The notes: a model not told the origin generated them from the sequence alone. DNA of 64,000 nt from Lentzea aerocolonigenes (GCF_000955955.1 NZ_JYJG01000055.1:29983-93982), one strand, 5' to 3'. Counted from the first letter of the stretch, positions 50,740 through 59,640 are shown. Numbers and translations: made by a program.

Positions 50740-53358
50740 ATGCCCTCACGCCTGCTCGGCCGCGACGATGAGATCCGTTGCCTGGACGGGCTGATCGGCG
50801 CGGCCCGCGAAGGCCGGGGCGGAGTGCTCGTGCTGCACGGCGAGGCCGGGATCGGCAAGAGCGCGCTGCTGGAGCACGTGCGCGAGACAGTGTCGGGGTT
50901 CCGGGTCCTGGACGCCTCGGGTTCGGAGTTCGAGACCGAGCTGCCGTTCGCGGCACTGCACCAGCTGTGCGTCCCGCTGCTCGACCAGCTCGCCGGCCTG
51001 GCTCCCGGCAGGAGAGCCGCGCTGGAAGCCGCATTCGGACTGAGCAGTGCGACGCCGGACGTGCTCCGGATCGGACTGGCCACTTTGGACCTGCTCGCCG
51101 CGGCGAGCCCGGTGGTCTGCCTGGTCGACGACGCGCACTGGCTCGATGACGCGTCCGCGAAGGTCTTCTCGTTCCTCGGGCGGCGACTGGCGGCGGACGC
51201 GATCGTGCTGGTGTTCGCCGCACGGGAGCCCGGTGTGCTGACCGGACTGCCCGCGCTGGTGGTGAAGGGGTTGCCCGACGCGCAGGCGCGGGCGTTGCTG
51301 GCGGCCGAGCCGGTGGACGACAAGGTGCGGGAACGGCTGCTCGCCGAGGCGCGCGGCAATCCGTTGGCGCTGCTGGAGCTGCCTCGTGCGGGCGGGTTCG
51401 CGCTGCCGGACGTGTCGTCGGTGCCGAGCGCGATCGAGGCCGGCTTCCAGGCGAGGTTCGCTGATCTGCCGGACGACGCGCGGACGTTGCTGGTCGTCGC
51501 CGGCGCCGATCCGACCGGTGAGCCGCGGCTGCTGTGGACGGCCGCGCAGCGGCTCGGTCTGGACCTGACGACGGCGGGTGCGGCCGCCGAAGCATCCGGG
51601 CTGGTCACCCTGTCGACTCGGGTGCGGTTCTGTCACCCGCTGGCGCGCTCGGCCGTCTACCTCGCCGCTGATGCCGCCGAACGGCAAGCCGTGCACCTCG
51701 CGCTCGCCGCGGTGACGGACGCTCAGGCCGATCCGGATCGGCGGGTGTGGCATCTCGCGCAGGCCGGCACCGGACCTGACGACTCGGTCGCGGCCGAGCT
51801 GGAGAGATCGGCTTCCCGTGCCCGGTCGCGTGGTGGTGTGGCCGCGGCCGCGGCGTTCTTGGAGCGGGCAGCGGCGTTGTCGCTGGATCCACGGCTGCGG
51901 GCGGAGCGGACACTCGCGGCCGGGCGGGCGAAGTTCGACGCCGGAGCCGTGGACGACGCGGCCGAGCTGCTGAGCACTGTCGACACCGGTTTGCTGGGCT
52001 CGGCGGAGCTCGCGCAGGCCGATCTTCTGCTCGGACGGTTGGCGTTCGTCCGCAATCCCGTGAACGACGGGCCTGAGTTCGTGCTGAGCGCAGCACGGCG
52101 GATGAGTGGTGTTCCGGCGCGCGAGTGCGTGCTCGACGCGTTGGAGATGGGCCTGATGGTCGGCCGGGCCAGCGGTGTCATGGACGTCGTGGTGCGCGAG
52201 GCCCGGTCGATGCCTGCCGAAACGGACGTGCTGAACGCGCTGGTGGTGCTGTCCAGGGAGGGTCATCGGGCAGCCGTACCGTTGCTGCGGCAAGCTTTCA
52301 CCGACGACCGTCTGATGTGGACCCGGCATCCGGCGCTGGCCACGATGCTGGCGGGCGAGCTGTGGGACACGTCGGTGCATCACGCCGTCACCGGCTGGCT
52401 CATGAGGACAGGGCGGGAGGCCGGGTCCCCGTTCGTGTTGCGGCTCGGGCTGGCGCAGACCGCCGTGGTGGCCGTGCACGCCGGCGACTTCGGGACGGCC
52501 ATGTCGGCGATCGCCGAGGAAGAGGCTGTCGCGGACGCTCTCGGCGTGACTCCCCTGCCCTATCCCCGGTTGCACCTGGCCGCGATGCGCGGGTCTCGCG
52601 AGGAGCTGCGCCGGCAGACCGGGCACGCGACACACGCGGCTGGTCGCGTCGCGGGGCTGCTGGTCGCGAACGCGCACTGGGCTTCTGCCGTGCTGCACAA
52701 CGCTCTCGGCGACTACCCGGCGGCACTGTCGGCTGCTCGACTGGCCGTGGAACCCGGAGATCTCTACCTGACCGGCATCTCGTTGCCCGAGCTGGTCGAG
52801 GCGGCGATGCGGTGTGGTGAGGAGAAGTCGGCACTGGCAGCTCTCGAGGATCTCACCGAGCGGACCACGGCGGCGGGCACCGAGTGGGGGCTCGGGGTCG
52901 CGGCCTCGGCACGGGCGCTGGTCTCCGGCGAAGAAGCGGACTACCGCGCTGCCCTGTCGCATCTGGAGATCACCACGGCTCGGCCCTATCTCGCGCGAGC
53001 TCACCTGTTGTACGGCGAGTGGCTGCGACGCGCTGGCCGTCGAGTCGATGCTCGTGAGCAGCTGCGGGCGGCACACGATCTGTTGTCCTCCATGGGAATG
53101 CAGGCCTTCGCGACGCGGGCGGCGCAGGAGCTGCGGGCAACGGGTGAGGTCGCCCGCAGCAGGTCCGCACAGGCTGCGGACGCCCTCACCGTGCAGGAGC
53201 AGCACATCGCGCGGCTGGTGGCCACCGGGGCGACGTCCAAGGAGGTCGCCGCCCGGCTGTTCCTCAGTCCCCGCACGGTCGATGCCCACCTGCGGAACGT
53301 CTTCCGCAAACTGGGCATCAACTCGCGGCGGCAGCTGAAGGACCTCAGCTGGTCCTAG
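50740..53358 (+). CDS. LAL-type LuxR-family regulator with N-terminal ATPase
   Basis: 872 residues. An AAA/STAND ATPase is at the N-terminus: Walker A GEAGIGKSALL (about 34-44) and Walker B VVCLVDDAHWLDD. A long helical, TPR-like middle region follows, and a C-terminal LuxR helix-turn-helix (LTVQEQHIARLVATGATSKE, then VAARLFLSPRTVDAHLRNVF, about 815-870). Large ATP-binding LuxR regulators often activate sugar or antibiotic genes (MalT and pathway-specific activators). No biosynthetic cluster is visible here, so the target is open; its position beside the CAZyme island allows a MalT-like role. It overlaps the convergent SnoaL-like gene by 14 bp. Confidence 0.93.
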   Translation: MPSRLLGRDDEIRCLDGLIGAAREGRGGVLVLHGEAGIGKSALLEHVRETVSGFRVLDASGSEFETELPFAALHQLCVPLLDQLAGLAPGRRAALEAAFGLSSATPDVLRIGLATLDLLAAASPVVCLVDDAHWLDDASAKVFSFLGRRLAADAIVLVFAAREPGVLTGLPALVVKGLPDAQARALLAAEPVDDKVRERLLAEARGNPLALLELPRAGGFALPDVSSVPSAIEAGFQARFADLPDDARTLLVVAGADPTGEPRLLWTAAQRLGLDLTTAGAAAEASGLVTLSTRVRFCHPLARSAVYLAADAAERQAVHLALAAVTDAQADPDRRVWHLAQAGTGPDDSVAAELERSASRARSRGGVAAAAAFLERAAALSLDPRLRAERTLAAGRAKFDAGAVDDAAELLSTVDTGLLGSAELAQADLLLGRLAFVRNPVNDGPEFVLSAARRMSGVPARECVLDALEMGLMVGRASGVMDVVVREARSMPAETDVLNALVVLSREGHRAAVPLLRQAFTDDRLMWTRHPALATMLAGELWDTSVHHAVTGWLMRTGREAGSPFVLRLGLAQTAVVAVHAGDFGTAMSAIAEEEAVADALGVTPLPYPRLHLAAMRGSREELRRQTGHATHAAGRVAGLLVANAHWASAVLHNALGDYPAALSAARLAVEPGDLYLTGISLPELVEAAMRCGEEKSALAALEDLTERTTAAGTEWGLGVAASARALVSGEEADYRAALSHLEITTARPYLARAHLLYGEWLRRAGRRVDAREQLRAAHDLLSSMGMQAFATRAAQELRATGEVARSRSAQAADALTVQEQHIARLVATGATSKEVAARLFLSPRTVDAHLRNVFRKLGINSRRQLKDLSWS

Positions 53359-53719
53359 GCATCAGGCCGAGCTGCTGAGCGGCCCACAAGCTGTCGGCGT
53401 TGGCCCAGTACTCGACGATCACACCGTCCACGACCCGCAGGATGTCGGTGCCGTAGAAGGAGATCTCCTCGGCCACGGCGTGCCAGCGGAGCACGTGGAA
53501 CGGCTCCTGCACGATCGGCCCGACCTGGACGGTGAACTTCAGTCCCGGCATGTTCTCGTGCGCACCCCGCACCCACTCGGCGAGGTTCTCACGGCCCGTG
53601 TGGTCCTGAGGCGGCCCACCGAGCAACGGGGCGGCGTGCGAGACGAAGTTCTCGCTGACCGTGGTCTCCACGAGGGCGACGTCGCCGTTCCAGAGATCGG
53701 CCCATGCCTGCGCGACCAT
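53345..53719 (-). CDS. SnoaL-like polyketide-cyclase-fold protein
   Basis: 124 residues of the NTF2/SnoaL fold: WADLWNGDVALVETTVSENF, VSHAAPLLGG, HENMPGLKFTVQ, FHVLRWHAVAEEI and YGTDILRVVDGVIVEYW. Members are small cyclases, isomerases or proteins of unknown role. It starts at the ATG overlapping the Dabb stop (a GTG three bases earlier also fits), so it is the last gene of the MFS-Dabb-SnoaL operon. Together these look like a small-molecule handling and export unit. Confidence 0.85.
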   Translation of the reverse strand: MVAQAWADLWNGDVALVETTVSENFVSHAAPLLGGPPQDHTGRENLAEWVRGAHENMPGLKFTVQVGPIVQEPFHVLRWHAVAEEISFYGTDILRVVDGVIVEYWANADSLWAAQQLGLMPRTS

Positions 53720-54138
53720 CACTTCTCCCCGTGCGAGCCGGGGGCGGCGCTGCCCGAGTACTCACCGAGGCCGGACACGAGCTTGGTCAGCTCGGGGTCG
53801 GAGTCGTACCGCTTCTGGTGCAGCGCGGCGATCTTCGCGCCCATCTCGGGGTCCTCGTCGTCGGTGATGTCGAACGACACGAACTTGTCCACGAGCGGCA
53901 GCCCCACGCGATCCGTGTTCCGGTGCGCCGGGTGGATCAGGTACTCCCAGTACCCGTCGAGGTCCTCGATGACGAACGTCGCGCCCCACTCGAACTCGCC
54001 ACCGAAGTCACGCCCGACGACGAACGACTTGACGCTCGGAATCACCCGCCCCTGGTTGCGCAGGCTCTCCAGCGCCTCCTCGATCTGCTCGGGCGAGGCG
54101 TCCTGCCGCAGGGTGAACCGGTTGCCGTGGTAAATCAT
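53719..54138 (-). CDS. Dabb (stress-responsive A/B barrel) domain protein
   Basis: 139 residues. MIYHGNRFTLRQDASPEQIE, ALESLRNQGRVIPSVKSFVV, GRDFGGEFEWGATFVIEDL and YLIHPAHRNTDRVGLPLVDK give the alternating strand-helix pattern and the late Y-x-x-HP-x-H motif of dimeric alpha-beta barrel (Dabb) proteins. Dabb folds include olivetolic acid cyclase-like enzymes and stress proteins. Its position between an exporter and a SnoaL-fold protein makes a small-molecule enzyme role plausible. A GGAGAA site precedes the ATG, one base after the MFS stop. Confidence 0.85.
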   Translation of the reverse strand: MIYHGNRFTLRQDASPEQIEEALESLRNQGRVIPSVKSFVVGRDFGGEFEWGATFVIEDLDGYWEYLIHPAHRNTDRVGLPLVDKFVSFDITDDEDPEMGAKIAALHQKRYDSDPELTKLVSGLGEYSGSAAPGSHGEK

Positions 54139-54139
54139 G

Positions 54140-55264
54140 TCATTTCTCCTTGTGTGCCAGGGCGAGGACCGCCCCTGCGATGGTGGTGACGACACCGGTC
54201 CAGGTGAACGCCGCCGGAATGGCGGCCGCGTGGACCAGTGGTGCGATGACGAGCGGTGACAGGAACTGCCCCAGGAAGATGCCCGCGACCAGTCCACTCA
54301 GGACTCTCCCGCGTTGTTGCGCGGTGGCCAGGTCCGCGAGCTGGAGGTTCAGGTTCGGCACGACCAGGCCAACGCCGAACCCGCCGATGAGGAGGCCTGC
54401 CGTGACCAGCGGGATGTTGTTGCCGTAGCCGATGAGGAGCCAGCCCAGTCCGAGGAGCGCGACGCTGGCCGCGGTGATTCGACCTTTGGGGAGCTTCGGG
54501 AATGCCAGCGCTCCGACGACGCTCGTCAGGGTGCTGCCGGCGACCACCACACCGATGACGGCCGGGCCGGCGCCCAGGTCCCTGAGGAGGAACGGGAGCT
54601 GCGTCGGGGCCATGTAGAACACCAGGGTTGCGACGAGCGCGAGCAGGTAGATGCCGATGGCCTTCGTGGGAAACGGCGCTTTCTCGGCTTTCTCGGCGGT
54701 TCTCGGCTCGTGCTTCAGGCCTGCGACGGCTGCCAGCGCGATGGCCGCCGCCACGCTGTAGAGCCAGAACGGCAGGCGCCAGTCGATTCCCGCGAGGATT
54801 CCCGCCAGCGGGAGGAAGACCACGCCGCCGAGGCTGGCCGCGGCTTGTTGGAGGCCGAGGAACTTGCCTCGTTCCGGGCCTTCGAACCAGTCGGTGATCA
54901 GCGCGCTGACTGAGGTCATGATGCCGCCGACTGCCAGGCCCAGCAGCGTTCTGGTGCCCAGTAGAACCGGGAGGCTGTCGACGAAGTAGCCCGCCGTGCC
55001 GGTGATGGCGTAGGCGGCGAGGCTGGCAGTGAGCAGCGGTTTGCGCCCGACTCGGTCTGCCGCCAGGCCCGCGACCGGGGCGCTGATCGCGATGGCCAGG
55101 GAGGTGATCGTGAGGGCCAGGCGGATCAGGACGCCCTCGCCGTACACCTCGCCCATCGCGGGCAGGCTCGGGGCGATGATCGCCGCGGCCATGATCGTCA
55201 GCGTGGCTGAGGCGAGAACCACCGCCCGTGCCGTTCGCGTTGGTACAGTTCGTGTCGTTGTCAC
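54140..55264 (-). CDS. MFS transporter
   Basis: 374 residues and about 12 membrane helices, a compact DHA1-type layout. The loop after helix 2 reads GLAADRVGRKPLL (motif A), helix 4 contains RTLLGLAVGGIMTS, and the long central loop carries EPRTAEKAEKAPFPTK. Likely a drug or metabolite exporter heading the operon with the Dabb and SnoaL-like genes. The GTG at 55264 is the first start; no strong ribosome site is visible. Direct repeats with TACGTA lie about 50-70 bases upstream. Confidence 0.9.
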   Translation of the reverse strand: MTTTRTVPTRTARAVVLASATLTIMAAAIIAPSLPAMGEVYGEGVLIRLALTITSLAIAISAPVAGLAADRVGRKPLLTASLAAYAITGTAGYFVDSLPVLLGTRTLLGLAVGGIMTSVSALITDWFEGPERGKFLGLQQAAASLGGVVFLPLAGILAGIDWRLPFWLYSVAAAIALAAVAGLKHEPRTAEKAEKAPFPTKAIGIYLLALVATLVFYMAPTQLPFLLRDLGAGPAVIGVVVAGSTLTSVVGALAFPKLPKGRITAASVALLGLGWLLIGYGNNIPLVTAGLLIGGFGVGLVVPNLNLQLADLATAQQRGRVLSGLVAGIFLGQFLSPLVIAPLVHAAAIPAAFTWTGVVTTIAGAVLALAHKEK

Positions 55265-55310
55265 GACGAGAAGGTTCGTGGCTGGTGTTGGCCGTTCGCG
55301 TCGGTAGGTC

Positions 55311-55344
55311 TTACGTAGATGGGCGGGTTACGTAGGTGGGCGCG
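55311..55344. promoter_or_regulatory. 17-bp direct repeat with TACGTA cores, upstream of the MFS gene
   Basis: TTACGTAG followed by a GGGCG-containing tail occurs at 55311-55327 and 55328-55344, nearly identical. Each contains the palindrome TACGTA, 17 bp apart. Candidate operator pair for the MFS operon, placed about 50 bases before its start. Confidence 0.45.
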
Positions 55345-55359
55345 CGGGCCGCGGACGAA

Positions 55360-56343
55360 TCAGCGAAACGCGCGAGTTGTGCGAACGGCGACAGTCGCCC
55401 ACGCGAGCACCAACGCGCCGTACAACGCGATCGCGATGCCGTGCAGCATCGACGACGAGACACTCCGGGCGAGCGCGCTCGTGCCGGTCACCAGCGTGCC
55501 GAGCGGGAACACGAAGCTCCACCACGTCAACGCGAACGGCAGCCCGCGCCGGGCCGTCCGCACCGTCACAGCCGCCGCCAGAGCCACCCACAGCAGCGCG
55601 AATCCCCACGTGATCGTGCCGTAGAGGACGCCGAACGCGGTCTGGCCGGGCAGCACGGGGACGCCCGCGAGGAGGTTGGCGGCGGTGATCGACTGGCCGA
55701 GCGGGCCGAGCACGATCCACAGCGTCGGCACGGTCGACGCGGCGCCGAGCCCGTGCTGGACGAGCCGTTGCCAGATCTGCGGCACGATCACCATCGTCGC
55801 GAACAGGCTCACGCCGAACAGCGCGTAGCAGCCGAGCACCATGGCTTGGCGCGGGCCTTCCGGCAGGTGCTGGGCGAGCAGAGCGCCCGACGCGGCGGAG
55901 ACCATCGGCGGGACCACCGGCATCAACCAGCCGCCGAACGCGCGCTCGCCGCTGCCGATCATCCGCAGCGGCACCAGCACCGAGGTGGCCAGGCCGAGCA
56001 GTGTGCCGAGCGTCCACAGTGTCCAGTCGGCCGCCAGTGCGGCCGGCATGCCGATCCAGTCCTTGCCGAGCAGCAACGCGCCGGTGCCGACGGTCATCAA
56101 CGCCATCGGTGGCGCGCCCCAGAACTGGGCCATCACGGGATCGGCGAGCTGAGCACGCACAGTCGCCCAGGTCCAGCGCTTGAGAGCGGCGGCCACCAGG
56201 AAGACGAGGAGTAGAGCGTCCAGCGCCCACACGAAGGTCGCCGGCGTGTGCAGGCCGGGCATGGCGGCTCCGGCCGTGGCGACGATCCCGGTTCCCATCA
56301 CGGAAGCGAACAGGTTCGGGCCGAAGGGCGCCGCTCGTCGCAC
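55360..56343 (-). CDS. TDT/SLAC1-family transporter (tellurite-resistance/dicarboxylate type)
   Basis: 327 residues with ten hydrophobic segments. It opens PFGPNLFASVMGTGIVATAG, the typical start of this family, and has RSVSSSMLHGIAIALYGALV at the end. Relatives move malate, sulfite or other anions. A divergent LysR gene at 56469 is the likely regulator, an arrangement common for sulfite or dicarboxylate exporters. Starts at a GTG; a 16-bp tandem duplication lies just upstream. Confidence 0.87.
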   Translation of the reverse strand: MRRAAPFGPNLFASVMGTGIVATAGAAMPGLHTPATFVWALDALLLVFLVAAALKRWTWATVRAQLADPVMAQFWGAPPMALMTVGTGALLLGKDWIGMPAALAADWTLWTLGTLLGLATSVLVPLRMIGSGERAFGGWLMPVVPPMVSAASGALLAQHLPEGPRQAMVLGCYALFGVSLFATMVIVPQIWQRLVQHGLGAASTVPTLWIVLGPLGQSITAANLLAGVPVLPGQTAFGVLYGTITWGFALLWVALAAAVTVRTARRGLPFALTWWSFVFPLGTLVTGTSALARSVSSSMLHGIAIALYGALVLAWATVAVRTTRAFR

Positions 56344-56353
56344 CTCGGGGGCA

Positions 56354-56385
56354 CGGTGTGGGTGAGGTGCGGTGTGGGTGAGGTG
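56354..56385. repeat. perfect 16-bp tandem duplication in the TDT/LysR intergenic region
   Basis: CGGTGTGGGTGAGGTG occurs at 56354-56369 and 56370-56385, a few bases upstream of the TDT start on the minus strand, where it covers its leader or ribosome-binding region. Confidence 0.9.
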
Positions 56386-56456
56386 CGAGAGCGGTCACGA
56401 CACAACAATCCTCGCGGCACCGCGGGCCCGGTAGGTGGCAATCGCCGATGAACACA

Positions 56457-56462
56457 TAGGCT
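56457..56462 (+). promoter_or_regulatory. -10 box of a leaderless promoter (LysR gene)
   Basis: TAGGCT is followed by six bases and the ATG at 56469; no ribosome binding site. Confidence 0.55.
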
Positions 56463-56468
56463 GTCCCT

Positions 56469-57398
56469 ATGCCTCTGCCGTCCAGGGTCACCGACCTGAC
56501 CAGCTTCGACCTGCTGCTCAGCGTGGCCGAGCTGGGCAGCATCGGCCGGGCGGCCACAGCGCACGGCATGTCCCAGCCCTCTGCCAGCGAACGGCTCCGC
56601 ACCCTGGAAGCCCGCGTCGGCGTACCGCTGCTCGAACGCACCCCGCGCGGCGCACGCCTCACCACGGCCGGGCAGCTCGTCGCGGGCTGGGCGGGTCCGG
56701 TCCTGGCACGAGCAGGAGACCTCGACGCGGGCATCACCAGCCTCAAAGCGGACCGCCACAGCCACCTCCGGATCGCCGCGAGCCTCACCGTGGCCGAGTA
56801 CCTGCTGCCGGCGTGGCTGATCGCGCTGAGAACGGTCAGCCCGGACACCGCGACCGTGCTCACGGCGGGCAACTCGGTGCACGTCGCCGAGCAGGTGCTG
56901 GCCGAACGCGCCGATCTCGGCTTCATCGAGTCGACCGACGTGCCGTCCGGGCTCGCCACTCGCACAGTCGCCAAGGACGAGCTGGTGCTCGTGGTCGCGC
57001 CGAGCCATCCGTGGGCCAAGCGCCGCAAGGTCACCGCGGCGAAAGCAGCCGCGACCCCGTTGGTGAGCAGGGAATCCGGCTCGGGCACGCGGCAGGCCTG
57101 GGAGCACGCGCTCAAGGCGAAAGGCATCGACAAGAACGCCGAACCGTTGCTGGAGATGTCGTCCACCACCGCGATCAAGGCCGCCGCGATCGGCGGGATC
57201 GGGCCCGCGGTGCTGAGCGTGCACGCCGTGGAGGCCGATCTCGCGACCCGCGTGCTGATCCGCGTCGAGGTGAGCGACGTCGATCTGCACAGGACTTTGC
57301 GCGCGGTGTGGCCGGCGGGCAGGACACCCCGAGGCCCCGCCTCCGACCTGTTGACCATCGCGACCCGTAGTCTCACTCATCGTGCCGACCGGAGGTAG
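56469..57398 (+). CDS. LysR-family transcriptional regulator
   Basis: 309 residues. The helix-turn-helix covers TSFDLLLSVAELGSIGRAAT, AHGMSQPSASERLRTLEARV, followed by a substrate-binding domain (LRIAASLTVAEYLLPAWLI, NSVHVAEQVLAERADLGFIE, SRESGSGTRQAWEHAL) of the CysB/CbbR-like branch. It is divergent from the TDT transporter and likely regulates it. The last 17 bases overlap the start of the HNH gene. Confidence 0.92.
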   Translation: MPLPSRVTDLTSFDLLLSVAELGSIGRAATAHGMSQPSASERLRTLEARVGVPLLERTPRGARLTTAGQLVAGWAGPVLARAGDLDAGITSLKADRHSHLRIAASLTVAEYLLPAWLIALRTVSPDTATVLTAGNSVHVAEQVLAERADLGFIESTDVPSGLATRTVAKDELVLVVAPSHPWAKRRKVTAAKAAATPLVSRESGSGTRQAWEHALKAKGIDKNAEPLLEMSSTTAIKAAAIGGIGPAVLSVHAVEADLATRVLIRVEVSDVDLHRTLRAVWPAGRTPRGPASDLLTIATRSLTHRADRR

Positions 57399-57747
57399 CA
57401 AGCAGGTTCGCGCCGCTCGCAAACGCAAGAAGCGGATGGCGCGGGTCGAGCACGACCTCACCGACGCGCAGTGGGACGCGCTCAAGACGTCCTGGGGCGG
57501 ATGCGCTTACTGCGGCAAACCCGCGGAGTCCCTCCAGAAGGACTGCATCCAGGCGATTTCGCGCGGCGGCAGGTACACGCTCGGCAACGTCGTCCCGGCG
57601 TGCGGGTCGTGCAACGCCAGCAAGTGCAACGCCGAGGTCACCGGGTGGATGCGGCGCAAGAAGCTGGACGAGCGCTCGTTCCTGGTGCGGCACTACGAGA
57701 TCTCGAAAGACCTGACCGCACACTTCGCCCCGCTAGATGGCGCCTGA
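57382..57747 (+). CDS. HNH endonuclease family protein
   Basis: 121 residues. A basic N-terminus (KQVRAARKRKKRMARVEHDL) is followed by the HNH/zinc pattern: CAYCGKPAESLQKDCIQAIS, RGGRYTLGNVVPACGSCNAS, K. The two CxxC pairs bind zinc, and GNVVPACGSCN is the characteristic N-x-x-x-x-C-x-x-C end of the motif; the usual first His is replaced, with Asp in QKDCI aligned there. Stand-alone HNH proteins of this size are common in actinomycete chromosomes and of uncertain role. The GTG start overlaps the LysR gene; the end overlaps the LuxR gene by 15 bp. Confidence 0.85.
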   Translation: MPTGGSKQVRAARKRKKRMARVEHDLTDAQWDALKTSWGGCAYCGKPAESLQKDCIQAISRGGRYTLGNVVPACGSCNASKCNAEVTGWMRRKKLDERSFLVRHYEISKDLTAHFAPLDGA

Positions 57748-58278
57748 CCTGATCGCGAACGCCACCGCGTGCGTGCGGTTGCGCAGCTGGAACCGCGTGA
57801 GCACCTGCTGCACCATGCTCTTCACCGTTCGCTCCGAATAGGACAGTTTCTTCGCGACCTCTGCCGTCGTCCACCCCTCGGCGAACAGCCGCAGCATGTC
57901 CAGTTCACGCTCGGCCAGGCCGGCCATGGCGGGCAGTTCGGACCGGCCCTCGAACGCCGCCAGCACCGTCGACACCAGACCTTCGCAGGTGAGGTCCCGG
58001 CGCGGCAGGATCGCGACGACGCGGTGGTCGATGGCGCGCGGCAGTTCCTGGGCGCGCAGGTCGTCGGTGATCAGCACGACGCACGCGGACGTGCGTTGGG
58101 CGACGATCCGCAGCTCGGCCGTCAGCCCGGCGCCCTCGGTGGCGACGAGCACGACCTGGGCGTTGCTCAGCGAGTGCTCGGGCAGCACCTGGACCTCCGG
58201 CCGCAGCCGCAGGTAGCCCGCGATGCCCCAGCGGGTGACCGAATCCTTCGCGTGCACCGCGACTCGCACTCGTTCCAT
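57733..58278 (-). CDS. LuxR-type regulator with receiver-like domain
   Basis: 181 residues. Residues 1 to about 110 resemble a response-regulator receiver (RVAVHAKDSVTRWGIAGYLR, AQVVLVATEGAG, ACVVLITDDLRAQELPRAID), but the phosphoacceptor site is VATEG rather than a clear Asp, so it may not be phosphorylated. The LuxR helix-turn-helix ends the protein (LAERELDMLRLFAEGWTTAE, VAKKLSYSERTVKSMVQQVL). No partner kinase is adjacent. It is divergent from the unusual P450 at 58438, a plausible target. Confidence 0.87.
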   Translation of the reverse strand: MERVRVAVHAKDSVTRWGIAGYLRLRPEVQVLPEHSLSNAQVVLVATEGAGLTAELRIVAQRTSACVVLITDDLRAQELPRAIDHRVVAILPRRDLTCEGLVSTVLAAFEGRSELPAMAGLAERELDMLRLFAEGWTTAEVAKKLSYSERTVKSMVQQVLTRFQLRNRTHAVAFAIRSGAI

Positions 58279-58437
58279 GTCCCGAGCTTTCGGCAGCGCT
58301 CTCCATTTGGACTCCACGCCGTCTCCACGCGCGTGCCCGATCGGGCAGCGCACCCCGGCAACCAGGGCGGATTTCCCCAAACGGAGGCCTGGCTGTGCCT
58401 AGGTTCGCCCCCTCCCCTGCGACAAGGAGGTCTGTCG

Positions 58438-59640
58438 ATGTCCGCCACCATCGATGCCCTCGCGGAACTCGCCAAACCCGAGCAACGCCAAGATCCGTAC
58501 CCGTTCCTGCACTGGCTGCGCGAGAACGACCCGGTGCACCGCACGAACTGCGGTTTCTACCTGCTGAGCAGCTACGACGACGTCGCTTACGCGCTGCAGC
58601 GGTCCGACGCGTTCGCGGTGCCGGACGAAGCCGCGATGTGGCGCGAGGTCGGTTCCGGGAAACGGAGCCATCCGGCGGTCAAGAAGCTGGTCACGGCGTT
58701 CGCGGCGAAGAACCACCCCTGTTATGCCCGATTGCGGGCCGCGATAGCGCGGGACATGACGCCCGCGCGGGTGCTGCAACTGCGGCCGCGAATCCTCGAA
58801 CACCTGGGCAACCTCTTCGACGACCTCGGGCCGCGGCTGGTCGCGGGCGAGACGGTCGATCTGCACGCCGAGGTGTCCGTGCCGCTCACCCAGTACGTGT
58901 TCGCTGACCGAGTGGGCGTGCCCGATGTGGACCGCACCTGGATCGCGGACACCATCGCGTTGATGACTCGGGCATTGGCCTCCGACGACGCGCAGCTCGT
59001 GCTGGCGGCGGATCGGGCGAGCAACGCGGTCGAGGACTACTTCCACGCACGGGTGGCCGAACGTCGTGCGGCTCCTCGCGACGACCTGATCACGCGGCTC
59101 GTCGAGGCGCACGACGGTGAGGACGAACTGCTCATCGCGATTCTCTGGATCATGTGGATGACCGGGTACGAGAGCACCATCTCCGGCATCGACCGCGTTG
59201 TACAGGCGTTTCTCGCCAACCCGCCGCTCCGGTCGTGGTGTGACGGCGATCAGTCCCAGGTGCAGCGGTTCCTGGACGAAGCGCTTCGACACGACGGCGT
59301 CGTCCTTTACACACCGATTCCGCGCATCGCGTTGTCCGAGGTCGCGCTGGGTGGCGTGACGATCCCGGCCGGCGCGTCGGTCCGGATGCTGATCGCGGGC
59401 GCCAACCGCGACCCCCGCGTATTTCGGGATCCGGACACGTTCGACCCGACCCGCGACCCGCGCCGGATGCTGTCGACCGGCAACTGCTGCGGGACGACGC
59501 TGGGCCGCGCGGAGATGGCCCATGTGGTGACAGGACTGCAACAGCGGTTCCCCACGATCGTCGCCGCCGGTGAGCCGACGTGGAGCCCGGCCAGCGTCGC
59601 CCGACGGACCGTCGAAACGCTTCCGGCCCGATTGGCCTGA
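58438..59640 (+). CDS. cytochrome P450 with degenerate heme-binding loop
   Basis: 400 residues with a strong AAGGAGG site before the ATG. The P450 fold is clear: PYPFLHWLRENDPVHR, the I-helix WMTGYESTISGID, the K-helix ExxR in FLDEALRHDG, the ANRDPRVFRDPDTFDPTRDP meander. The cysteine loop, normally FxxGxxxCxG, reads RMLSTGNCCGTTLGRAE: Cys350 and Gly352 are kept, but the conserved Phe and first Gly are replaced by Arg and Ser, and Cys351 adds a second thiol. It may bind heme in an altered way or do non-oxidative chemistry. Neighbours are two regulators (LuxR and AfsR-like), with no tailoring partners. Confidence 0.88.
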   Translation: MSATIDALAELAKPEQRQDPYPFLHWLRENDPVHRTNCGFYLLSSYDDVAYALQRSDAFAVPDEAAMWREVGSGKRSHPAVKKLVTAFAAKNHPCYARLRAAIARDMTPARVLQLRPRILEHLGNLFDDLGPRLVAGETVDLHAEVSVPLTQYVFADRVGVPDVDRTWIADTIALMTRALASDDAQLVLAADRASNAVEDYFHARVAERRAAPRDDLITRLVEAHDGEDELLIAILWIMWMTGYESTISGIDRVVQAFLANPPLRSWCDGDQSQVQRFLDEALRHDGVVLYTPIPRIALSEVALGGVTIPAGASVRMLIAGANRDPRVFRDPDTFDPTRDPRRMLSTGNCCGTTLGRAEMAHVVTGLQQRFPTIVAAGEPTWSPASVARRTVETLPARLA

